Shown piece after piece: positions 1 to 5,420 of a stretch of 5,420 nt of DNA. Origin of the DNA: Cytophagaceae bacterium (GTDB lineage Bacteria > Bacteroidota > Bacteroidia > Cytophagales > Flexibacteraceae). The stretch's first letter is position 1; each line of letters begins with the position of its first letter. Location of the stretch: assembly GCA_947464365.1 (NCBI GenBank), contig CANHWS010000231.1, positions 1 to 5,420 on the forward strand, in the 5' to 3' direction. The position numbers and the translations under genes are program-made. The notes under the pieces are model-generated. The model was given only the letters and a program-made list of their open reading frames with translations. It was not told the DNA's origin and searched no databases.

Positions 1-1
1 C

Positions 2-1570
2 TTTGCTCAGCAGTATGCCATGTTCGCTCCAACCAAAGTGGCTGCCGTCATCAGCTATCATGGGTTCAATATTGTTAACCCTGCTTGGGTTAGCACAGCC
101 CCATATAGCCCAGCCGTTAATAACCTAAAACTCACCCCACATGCCGTCATCAGTGCCGAGCTAGAAGGGCCAGAGATCAACAACAACCGTAGGCCGTATC
201 TGTCGGACACGATGCGTTTCTTTAGCCTGCAACGTCGTACCCAAAACGAGCTTGTCCACCAAGTCGTCGAGATGAACGGCAACCACCTCCATGCCAACCG
301 CCGCGGTTATAGCTACCTAGGTGTCTTCATCGAGAAAACTGCCCAAGTCCGGATGCAAACTGCTGGCACACTTGCCCCAGTAACCGAGGCTGGTGGATAC
401 CTAGGTCGTGCCCTTCGCCGCCATGAGTTTGAGTTGGCCAACTACCCTACCCAAGCTTTCTCTGCTGGTGCAGCCGCTACCAACTTCTGGTTTTATGATG
501 CCGCACATGCTGGTGTTTGGGCCCAGTTCCACCAGACCCCAATCCGGATTGGCCTTCAGCCACCACCATTGCCAGTTGCGCCGTATATCAGCGGTCGTAA
601 CGTATCTGGTATGGCTATCACTTACGATCTTGCTGATCGCTCGTTCGCTTCATTTGGTGATAGCAACATTATCCGGATTGAACTCAGCAATGCCTTAGGC
701 GACTTTAGCAGCCGCAATTTCCCTAGCCTGATCGCTGGCTCTACTTTGCGCCGCGATACCACGGGGTACACAGCTGCAACTAGCGCTGGTAGCAGCTCTG
801 GTTTCCTTGAGGTACCATTGCCTGACAATTTGCAATATGATATCCTGAACCTACGCACTACCCGTCCGCGTTACCGTGTGCGCCTGTCCACTACACATCC
901 TGAGCTGGAGAGCCATAACGCTGGCGAGATTGGCGACTTCATCATCGGGGACAGCTACAATATGTGGCTCAGTGCATTGCCAGCAGGCTCACGCCTCAGC
1001 CGTGGCAAGGAGGTCCGTGTTGTGCTCAACAAATTGGCTACTTTCAACACCAACCCAGGTAACCGCTTCTTGCTTCAGCTAAGCGATAGTGCTGGTGTGT
1101 TTGACAATGCAACCTTGCTTAACGACACCACAGCCAGCATCACGGGCAGTAGCTTGGTCCTCCGTGGCACCATCCCGACCAATATCATCGGAGGATACCG
1201 CTTCCGCATCCGCGTTAAGTCAACCAACCCTGTTGATAGCAGCGGTAACAACGGTTCTGACCTCACGCTTGGCAGCATCATCTCGGACCTAAGCACAGAA
1301 GGCAATGTAAGCGTGGCTACAAAGGCAGTTAGCATCTTCCCGAACCCTGCCACCGACCTTGCTACCCTGAGCCTAGACTTTGCTGATGCAGGCCTAGTTA
1401 ACTGGTCAGTTGTCAACACCAATGGCCAAGTTGTCCTTGAAGGTACGGAGCAAAAGCAAGCTGGTTTCCAACAGCTCAACCTCCGCACGACTAACCTTGT
1501 GGCTGGTGTCTATCTTGTCCGTGTGCAGTCAGCTACAGTCAAGACAGCCGTTCGCCTACTGGTACGGTAG
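2..1570 (+). CDS. Secreted multidomain protein with tandem Ig-like modules and T9SS type A sorting domain (5'-partial)
   Basis: The frame is open to the window edge: six codons (F-A-Q-Q-Y-A) precede the ATG at position 20. That ATG is therefore probably internal, and the true start and signal peptide lie outside. Residue numbers count from this Met. Residues 1-187 match no family I recognise; they are rich in Asn, Arg and aromatics. Two related Ig-like modules follow, about 188-310 and 312-418. Each has an 'LS(N/D)..G.F' strand (RIELSNALGDF; LLQLSDSAGVF) and a closing 'YR.R...(T/S)..P' segment; the second ends GNNGSDLTLG, a form common in Bacteroidota surface proteins. Residues 436-516 are a type A sorting domain, with FPNPATD at 440-446, NTNGQVV, and a terminal GVYLVRV...LLVR. 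Family knowledge says such domains direct export across the outer membrane by the type IX system and are usually removed. The visible protein has no cysteine. Secretion is well supported; the function (adhesin, enzyme or matrix protein) is unknown. Confidence 0.93.
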   Translation, partial: FAQQYAMFAPTKVAAVISYHGFNIVNPAWVSTAPYSPAVNNLKLTPHAVISAELEGPEINNNRRPYLSDTMRFFSLQRRTQNELVHQVVEMNGNHLHANRRGYSYLGVFIEKTAQVRMQTAGTLAPVTEAGGYLGRALRRHEFELANYPTQAFSAGAAATNFWFYDAAHAGVWAQFHQTPIRIGLQPPPLPVAPYISGRNVSGMAITYDLADRSFASFGDSNIIRIELSNALGDFSSRNFPSLIAGSTLRRDTTGYTAATSAGSSSGFLEVPLPDNLQYDILNLRTTRPRYRVRLSTTHPELESHNAGEIGDFIIGDSYNMWLSALPAGSRLSRGKEVRVVLNKLATFNTNPGNRFLLQLSDSAGVFDNATLLNDTTASITGSSLVLRGTIPTNIIGGYRFRIRVKSTNPVDSSGNNGSDLTLGSIISDLSTEGNVSVATKAVSIFPNPATDLATLSLDFADAGLVNWSVVNTNGQVVLEGTEQKQAGFQQLNLRTTNLVAGVYLVRVQSATVKTAVRLLVR

Positions 1571-1619
1571 TTCTAAGTGTACAATTACCAATCTATTGAA
1601 TCGAGTTTCGATTGTCAAC

Positions 1620-1655
1620 AAGAAGCCCGGCCAAATGGTCGGGCTTCTTTGTTTG
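1620..1655 (+). terminator. Rho-independent terminator after the secreted-protein gene
   Basis: Fifty bases after the TAG stop, AGAAGCCCGGCC pairs with GGTCGGGCTTCT around an AAAT loop. This gives a 12-pair stem with one G-T pair; an outer A-T pair extends it to 1620-1649. The right arm runs into TTCTTTGTTT on the + strand, a usable T-rich tail. On the - strand the tail is poorer (TTCTTGTTG), so it may also stop the converging peroxiredoxin-like transcript, whose gene ends 39 bases away, but less efficiently. Confidence 0.85.
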
Positions 1656-1688
1656 CAGGCCGAAAAAGAACTTGGGCCGTGATTTACC

Positions 1689-2360
1689 TCACTTACGATC
1701 AATAGCCGCCAACAGCTCGTCAGCCTCAGCACGCTTACGATAGTCAGTTTCGGTAAAGGCATAGCGGACTAAACCATCTTTGCCAATCACGTATGCTGCA
1801 CCCAGTGGCAATAGTTTACCCTTACCTGCATCATAGGTGATCCCGAGCTGTTGCGCCCCAACTAAACCCTCGTCATGCAGCACAGGGTAGGTCAGGTTAT
1901 TACGGGTGATGGTGTTCTTTTCCTTTTCGGCAGGCTCACCACTGATGGCGATGATGGTAGCCTTGCGTTTTCCGAAATCCACCAACCGCCCTTGGTAGTT
2001 GCGCAAGGTCATGTTGCAATAAGGGCACCAAGTGCCACGGTAATAGACCACCACAACAGGGCCCTTCTCCAAAGCTTGCTTAAAGTCAAAAGGTTTGCCA
2101 TCGAGCGTACTGAGGGTCAGGACTGGGAACTGATCCCCTTTCTTGAGCATACCTTCTGGGTTGACCTTCGTTGCAATAGCCTTGACCTGCAGATCATAAT
2201 TGGTGGCTTTCTCGGCCCCCATCTTGGTATTGTAGTGATTGCTAAGCGAGTCCAGCTGCTTATTGAGCGACTGACCGTGCGCCAAAGGACCCACTAAGGT
2301 TATTAGGGCCAAACCTAGGCCGAGGGCTACATACTTGTAGCAGTGTAGAGGTTTTGTCAT
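1689..2360 (-). CDS. Exported peroxiredoxin-like (AhpC/TSA, thioredoxin-fold) protein
   Basis: The product has 223 residues. Residues 1-30 look like a Sec signal peptide: a K-containing start, a hydrophobic core VALGLGLALITLVGPLA, and probable cleavage at AHG|QS. The mature protein would be periplasmic. A thioredoxin-fold domain fills about 74-220: the strand PVVVVYYRGT leads into the active-site motif W111-C112-P-Y-C115, followed by NMTLRNYQ. Then come the AIIAIS-like strand region with ISGEPAEK (139-146), YPVLHDEG (158-165), and a C-terminal LPLGAAYVIGKDGLVRYAFT. The ending DYRKRAEADELLAAI is typical of the peroxiredoxin-like 2 group, which carries CXXC instead of the classical PxxxTxxC signature. 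Thiol-based peroxide reduction or disulfide exchange is likely, but the substrate is unknown. The ATG at 2360 fits the signal peptide and sits about 35 bases after a candidate -10 element. The stop is TGA. The protein could instead be a thiol-disulfide oxidoreductase; the fold is secure. Confidence 0.92.
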   Translation of the reverse strand: MTKPLHCYKYVALGLGLALITLVGPLAHGQSLNKQLDSLSNHYNTKMGAEKATNYDLQVKAIATKVNPEGMLKKGDQFPVLTLSTLDGKPFDFKQALEKGPVVVVYYRGTWCPYCNMTLRNYQGRLVDFGKRKATIIAISGEPAEKEKNTITRNNLTYPVLHDEGLVGAQQLGITYDAGKGKLLPLGAAYVIGKDGLVRYAFTETDYRKRAEADELLAAIDRK

Positions 2361-2395
2361 GATGGTCGGGTGAGCGGACTAAATGGCTATGAAAC

Positions 2396-2424
2396 AATAT
2401 AGATACAAATGACGGGATAGTCAA
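2396..2424 (-). promoter_or_regulatory. Candidate promoter of the peroxiredoxin-like gene
   Basis: On the - strand TTGACT (2419-2424) is followed after exactly 17 bases by TATATT (2396-2401), with the start codon 35 bases further on. Each hexamer differs by one base from the classic sigma-70 consensus. The right half, TATATTGTTT, also loosely resembles the Bacteroidota -7 element TAnnTTTG, and TTG fits that system's -33 element. It is well placed for a short untranslated leader. This is inferred from pattern only. Confidence 0.45.
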
Positions 2425-2434
2425 CCTACCGAAC

Positions 2435-2450
2435 TGTCGGGTGGCCGACA
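2435..2450. repeat. Perfect 6-bp inverted repeat upstream of the peroxiredoxin-like promoter
   Basis: TGTCGG-GTGG-CCGACA is a perfect inverted repeat with a 4-base spacer. It lies ten bases upstream of the candidate -35 element of the peroxiredoxin-like gene. No T-run follows on either strand, so it does not look like a terminator. The position would suit a dimeric activator or repressor, but no regulator can be named. Confidence 0.35.
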
Positions 2451-2633
2451 ATTGGCAACCTTGGTAAGATAGCTTAACAAAAATGCACATATCCAGAAGC
2501 TAGGAAAGTCCAGTAGCCTTGTAGAGTAAATCTCAGGTATGCTGCAAACCCTATGCTGGTGACTTTGTAATGTGCCGGATTTAAAGGATTAAAGTGATTG
2601 GCTTGTAAACATCAGCTAGTAATTGCGGCCAAC

Positions 2634-4202
2634 CTATATGTGTGAAGGAGTACACACGAATCCTAGTTCAGACAAATACAAACCATACCCCCGCAGCACG
2701 GCATAAGCCGCGCCAATCTTGCGGATGATGTCGCCAGCGAGCATGGCTTCTTGGCCTAGTTCTGCTGCGGCAAGGTCACCAGCGAGGCCATGGAGCCAAA
2801 CACCTAATTGGCTGGCTTGCAAAGGTGTATAGCCTTGCGCCAACAAGCCGACGATCATGCCAGTGAGGGTGTCGCCACTGCCAGCGGTAGCCATGCCTGG
2901 GTTGCCGGTATTATTGAAATAGGCAAAACCATCAGGAGTAGCGATACAGGTATGCGCCCCTTTGAAGATGATATAGCTACGGAGCTTTTTGGCAGTGCTG
3001 AGCAGACGTTCAAGGGCCTCATAATCGTTTGATGAGGGGCCTGCTATACGTTTAAACTCACGGGCATGGGGCGTCAAGATGGACCCTGGTGGCACGAGGG
3101 CCTGCATAAAGGGGTATAGCCCTAGCAGATTGATAGCATCAGCATCGAGAACGACGGGGGATACGGCCTTTTCGAGGAAGGCACGGAGGGCGGCGGCACT
3201 TTGCTCGTCAGTACCCATGCCTGGCCCGATGCCAATGGCGGTATAGTTCTCGACTGGGGGCGCTGAAGTGATAAAACGCTTATCAGCATCGCAGACGACC
3301 ATGGCCTCTGGCAAACTGGCCTGCAACACATCAAGCCCGCAACGGGGGACGTATGCCGTCACAACACCAGCACCAACCCGTAAAGCAGCCTCAGCCGCTA
3401 GCCGAATGGCCCCGATCTTGCCAACACTCCCACCAGCTAGCAGGGCCCGACCAAAATTACCTTTATGAGCATATTTGGGCCGTACCTTGACCATTGCACG
3501 CATATCTGCTGCCTCTAGCTGTTGATAGACCGACCGCTGACTAGCTAGCGCCTCTGCATCCAACCCGATATCCAGCAACTTGACCTCACCCAAAAACTGG
3601 GCATTCTCCGGGATCACAAATGCCAACTTCGGCACTTGAAAACTATAAGTTGCATCAGCCCGTACGGCAGTATGCCCAAAGGATGACGCCGATAGTTGCA
3701 AGCCGCTTGGTAGATCGACAGAAACGACCGTGTGTAAGATACCCTCTTGCCTAGCGTGATTGATATGACCAATCAACTGAGCGCCTAAGCCAATAATGGG
3801 GCGGTTTAGGCCAGCACCATAAATGGCATCAATCAACACACAACCAGATAGGTAGTGCGGTAGGCTGTCCTCCGAGTCGATCATCTGAACTGGCAGCAGC
3901 TGCATAACCTCGGGCAAGAGCTCGGTGGTGGCCTCTGAGGGTTGGCTACTGGCATGGAGCATATAGCAGCTTACCCCTAGTTGGTACCGATGTAGCAGTT
4001 TGGCAATCGCAAGGCCATCAGCCCCATTGTTGCCAACACCCGCAATCACCACAAACTGGGTGGTATCAGGATAGTCTTGCAGCAACTGCGTGACAAATGC
4101 TTGCGCCGCCATACCAACCAGACCGACTGTGCTAAGGCCAAGCTTGTGCTGGGTGGCAATATCTACCTCCTTGATCTGGCTGGCTGATAAAAAATGCTGC
4201 AT
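2634..4202 (-). CDS. nnr: Bifunctional NAD(P)H-hydrate repair enzyme: NAD(P)HX epimerase + ADP-dependent (S)-NAD(P)HX dehydratase
   Basis: The product has 522 residues, normal for the fused YjeF_N/YjeF_C enzyme. It repairs hydrated NADH and NADPH in the cytoplasm: the N-terminal domain interconverts the R and S epimers, and the C-terminal kinase-fold domain dehydrates the S form using a nucleotide. The epimerase half (about 1-225) shows GVGNNGADG (55-63; the family usually has GNNGGDG), LIDAIYGAGLNRP (123-135) and SVDLPSG (161-167). The dehydratase half (about 240-500) shows HKGNFGR (246-252), AALRVGAGVVTAYVP (272-286), AIGIGPGMG (322-330), LDADAINLL (352-360), LTPHAREF (376-383; usually TPHPxE), FKGAHT (413-418) and NTGNPGMATAGSGDTLTG (431-448), with D444 the likely catalytic aspartate. 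The last roughly 20 residues are not recognised. The ATG lies 18 bases after the panB stop, giving a full-length N-terminus; an operon with panB is likely. The stop is TAG. Identity is secure; full activity of both halves is inferred. Confidence 0.96.
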   Translation of the reverse strand: MQHFLSASQIKEVDIATQHKLGLSTVGLVGMAAQAFVTQLLQDYPDTTQFVVIAGVGNNGADGLAIAKLLHRYQLGVSCYMLHASSQPSEATTELLPEVMQLLPVQMIDSEDSLPHYLSGCVLIDAIYGAGLNRPIIGLGAQLIGHINHARQEGILHTVVSVDLPSGLQLSASSFGHTAVRADATYSFQVPKLAFVIPENAQFLGEVKLLDIGLDAEALASQRSVYQQLEAADMRAMVKVRPKYAHKGNFGRALLAGGSVGKIGAIRLAAEAALRVGAGVVTAYVPRCGLDVLQASLPEAMVVCDADKRFITSAPPVENYTAIGIGPGMGTDEQSAAALRAFLEKAVSPVVLDADAINLLGLYPFMQALVPPGSILTPHAREFKRIAGPSSNDYEALERLLSTAKKLRSYIIFKGAHTCIATPDGFAYFNNTGNPGMATAGSGDTLTGMIVGLLAQGYTPLQASQLGVWLHGLAGDLAAAELGQEAMLAGDIIRKIGAAYAVLRGYGLYLSELGFVCTPSHI

Positions 4203-4220
4203 CTGGGCTGCCTGAGGCTA

Positions 4221-5039
4221 CTAATATTGTTCCTTAGCGTTCGGGAAATCCCCACTTTTGACATCGGCAATATAGTTGCCGAGGGCATCCGTAATAACCT
4301 GGCTGAGCTCGGCATAACGGCGCAGGAACCTAGGTTTAAACTCGGCGGTGATGCCTAGCATATCATGCGAAACCAATACTTGCCCATCGACACCATTACC
4401 AGCACCGATGCCAATAACCGGGATTTGAAGCTGCTGCGCCACTTGGGTCGCTAGTTTGGCCGGGATTTTTTCTAGCACCAATGCAAAACAGCCGATGTCC
4501 TGCAATAGCTGCGCATCCTCAAGCAGTTTTTGTGCTTCGGCCTCCTCTTTAGCACGGACGGTATAGGTGCCGAATTTGTAGATGGATTGCGGGGTAAGGC
4601 CCAAATGACCCATCACAGGGATACCGGCTGTCAGGATCCGTTGGATACTTTCTTTGATTTCGGCACCACCCTCTAGCTTGACGGCATGGCCACCACTTTC
4701 CTTCATGATCCGGATGGCAGACCGTAGGGCCTCGCTACTGTTGCCCTGATAGCTGCCGAACGGCATATCCACCACAACAAGGCTGCGTTTGGCCGCCCGT
4801 ACGACGGAGGCCGCATGGTAGATCATCTGGTCCAGTGTGATCGGCAAGGTGGTTTCGTGACCCGCCATTACGTTGCTGGCACTATCACCAACTAGCAGCA
4901 CCTCCACACCGCCTGCATCTAGCAGGTGCGCCATGCTATAGTCGTATGCCGTGAGCATAGCGATTTTGTTGCCTTGCTGCTTCATTTCGAGCAAGACATG
5001 GGTGGTGATGCGTTTGAACTCCGATTTGTGAACCGACAT
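4221..5039 (-). CDS. panB: 3-methyl-2-oxobutanoate hydroxymethyltransferase (ketopantoate hydroxymethyltransferase)
   Basis: The product has 272 residues, the usual PanB length. It transfers a hydroxymethyl group from 5,10-methylenetetrahydrofolate to 3-methyl-2-oxobutanoate, giving 2-dehydropantoate, the first committed step to pantothenate and CoA, in the cytoplasm. It is a TIM-barrel of the PEP/pyruvate superfamily. Visible motifs are MLTAYDYSMA (28-37), VGDSASNVMAGHETTLPITL (50-69), DMPFGSY (91-97), AVKLEGG (119-125), PVMGHLGLTPQS (141-152), LVLEKIP (187-193) and PVIGIGAGNGVDGQVLVSHD (207-226). By comparison with the E. coli enzyme, D52, D91 and E123 should bind the metal, and E190 should be the catalytic base; all are present. 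The N-terminus (MSVH.SEFKRITTH) matches the Bacteroidota form, supporting this start. It ends in a tandem TAGTAG and is followed after 18 bases by nnr, so co-transcription is likely. No panC or panD is visible here. Confidence 0.97.
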   Translation of the reverse strand: MSVHKSEFKRITTHVLLEMKQQGNKIAMLTAYDYSMAHLLDAGGVEVLLVGDSASNVMAGHETTLPITLDQMIYHAASVVRAAKRSLVVVDMPFGSYQGNSSEALRSAIRIMKESGGHAVKLEGGAEIKESIQRILTAGIPVMGHLGLTPQSIYKFGTYTVRAKEEAEAQKLLEDAQLLQDIGCFALVLEKIPAKLATQVAQQLQIPVIGIGAGNGVDGQVLVSHDMLGITAEFKPRFLRRYAELSQVITDALGNYIADVKSGDFPNAKEQY

Positions 5040-5204
5040 TGCCTTTAGAAAGTGCTTGGGCCAGGGCAGACGCTGATGTGCCTACCACTGCTGGTGATAC
5101 TGTACTAGTGGACGGCTATTTACTAAATTTTGGGCACAGGCTGCAAGCCAAATATGCCACCAGGGCCGATCAAGGACCATAAAGCGGCAATCAGCCCCAT
5201 TTTG

Positions 5205-5232
5205 TAAAAATATTGTCTGCAACACTTGACAA
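5205..5232 (-). promoter_or_regulatory. Weak candidate promoter for panB-nnr
   Basis: On the - strand TTG (5230-5232) is followed after 17 bases by TATTTTTA (5205-5212), one mismatch from the Bacteroidota pattern TTG-N17-23-TAnnTTTG. It lies in the 255-base gap between kynU and panB but 165 bases before the panB start, so the leader would be long. The element is AT-rich and could match by chance. The rest of this gap (5040-5294) shows only short weak hairpins and no recognisable RNA element. Confidence 0.22.
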
Positions 5233-5294
5233 GCCTGAGGCTAATGGCCCCAGAAGCTGGTTCAGGAAAATGGCATCAACCCTTGCCAAAAAGG

Positions 5295-5420
5295 TTAAGA
5301 CAACTGGCTTTCCAGCACATCGGCTAGTGTGGTGGTGGCTTTGGCGATATCCTGATAGGTATTATATAACGGCACAGGGCTCAAACGGATGATGTCAGGC
5401 TCGCGCCAGTCGCCCAAGAC
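5295..5420 (-). CDS. kynU: Kynureninase, C-terminal 41 residues (5'-partial)
   Basis: Reading inward from the right window edge on the - strand gives 41 codons ending in TAA at 5295-5297; the gene start lies beyond the window. The visible peptide begins VLGDWREPDIIRLSPVPLYN and continues TYQDIAKATTTLADVLESQLS. The D-W-R-E-P-x-x-I-R-x-(A/S)-P-V-P-L-Y-N block is the signature C-terminal segment of kynureninase, a PLP-dependent enzyme that cleaves kynurenine to anthranilate and alanine, or 3-hydroxykynurenine to 3-hydroxyanthranilate. In aerobic Bacteroidota this serves tryptophan breakdown or quinolinate-dependent NAD synthesis. The PLP lysine and other active-site residues are outside the window. 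It points the same way as panB, 255 bases upstream of it, with no clear terminator between. The identification rests on a short but very characteristic motif. Confidence 0.87.
   Translation of the reverse strand, partial: VLGDWREPDIIRLSPVPLYNTYQDIAKATTTLADVLESQLS

Noticed and set aside
20..22. ATG at position 20 as the true start of the secreted protein
   Set aside because: The frame stays open upstream to the window edge, and no signal peptide follows this ATG, although a T9SS cargo requires one.
1075..1488. 137-codon - strand open frame opposite the sorting-domain end of the secreted protein
   Set aside because: The + strand frame has unmistakable Ig-like and T9SS motifs; the antisense translation is low-complexity in Leu, Ser and Val, with no motif.
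1875..2297. 140-codon + strand open frame opposite the peroxiredoxin-like gene
   Set aside because: It lies wholly antisense to a clearly recognised protein domain, shows no family motif, and is best explained as a by-product of the codon pattern on the other strand.
2260..2490. 76-codon - strand frame overlapping the start of the peroxiredoxin-like gene in another frame
   Set aside because: It overlaps the signal-peptide coding region and its own promoter, and its translation resembles no protein.
2580..2593. TTTAA-AGGA-TTAAA inverted repeat downstream of nnr
   Set aside because: It is a five-pair, all-AT stem, too weak for a terminator and expected by chance in AT-rich spacer.
2361..2633. 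Small RNA or riboswitch in the 273-base gap before the peroxiredoxin-like gene
   Set aside because: No conserved riboswitch core or strong folded element with a terminator could be seen; only the promoter and the inverted repeat stand out.
5278..5298. Possible terminator just after the kynU stop
   Set aside because: The AACCTT/AAGGGTT pairing has a bulge and only six pairs, and no T-run follows on the - strand.
1..5420. Frequent CTAG tetranucleotides across the window
   Set aside because: CTAG is depleted in many proteobacteria, but here it occurs at roughly random expectation and is scattered through coding sequence, so it marks no particular feature.

Overview
The window looks like an ordinary chromosomal stretch from a member of the Bacteroidota, probably Cytophagia-like. 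Three things point there. The first gene ends in a type A C-terminal sorting domain of the type IX secretion system, which is essentially confined to that phylum. PanB carries the GDSASNVMAGHETTLPITLD form of its active-site segment, which I associate with Bacteroidota. No gene start has a clear Shine-Dalgarno sequence. I cannot name the species. By eye the base composition is close to 50% GC.

Layout from left to right. A large secreted protein, cut at its N-terminus by the window edge, is read on the + strand up to 1570. It has an unrecognised N-terminal region, two tandem Ig-like modules and the sorting domain. A strong intrinsic terminator (about 1620-1655) follows. Everything after that is on the - strand: an exported peroxiredoxin-like protein (1689-2360) behind a recognisable promoter; bifunctional NAD(P)H-hydrate repair enzyme Nnr (2634-4202); 3-methyl-2-oxobutanoate hydroxymethyltransferase PanB (4221-5039); and the last 41 codons of kynureninase (5295-5420). 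Noncoding gaps are 118, 273, 18 and 255 bases.

How the genes relate. In transcription order the - strand cluster is kynU, panB, nnr, prx-like. panB and nnr are 18 bases apart and very likely co-transcribed. kynU (tryptophan to quinolinate to NAD), panB (pantothenate and CoA) and nnr (repair of damaged NAD(P)H) share a cofactor theme. The peroxiredoxin-like gene has a 273-base upstream gap with its own candidate promoter, so it is probably a separate unit. The left-hand secreted protein converges on it and is functionally unrelated as far as can be seen.

I found no mobile element, CRISPR array, tRNA, rRNA or defence system, and no convincing sign of a new system. The items most worth a second look are the unrecognised N-terminal region of the secreted protein, motif substitutions in Nnr, the cofactor-themed gene order, and a perfect inverted repeat just upstream of the peroxiredoxin promoter.
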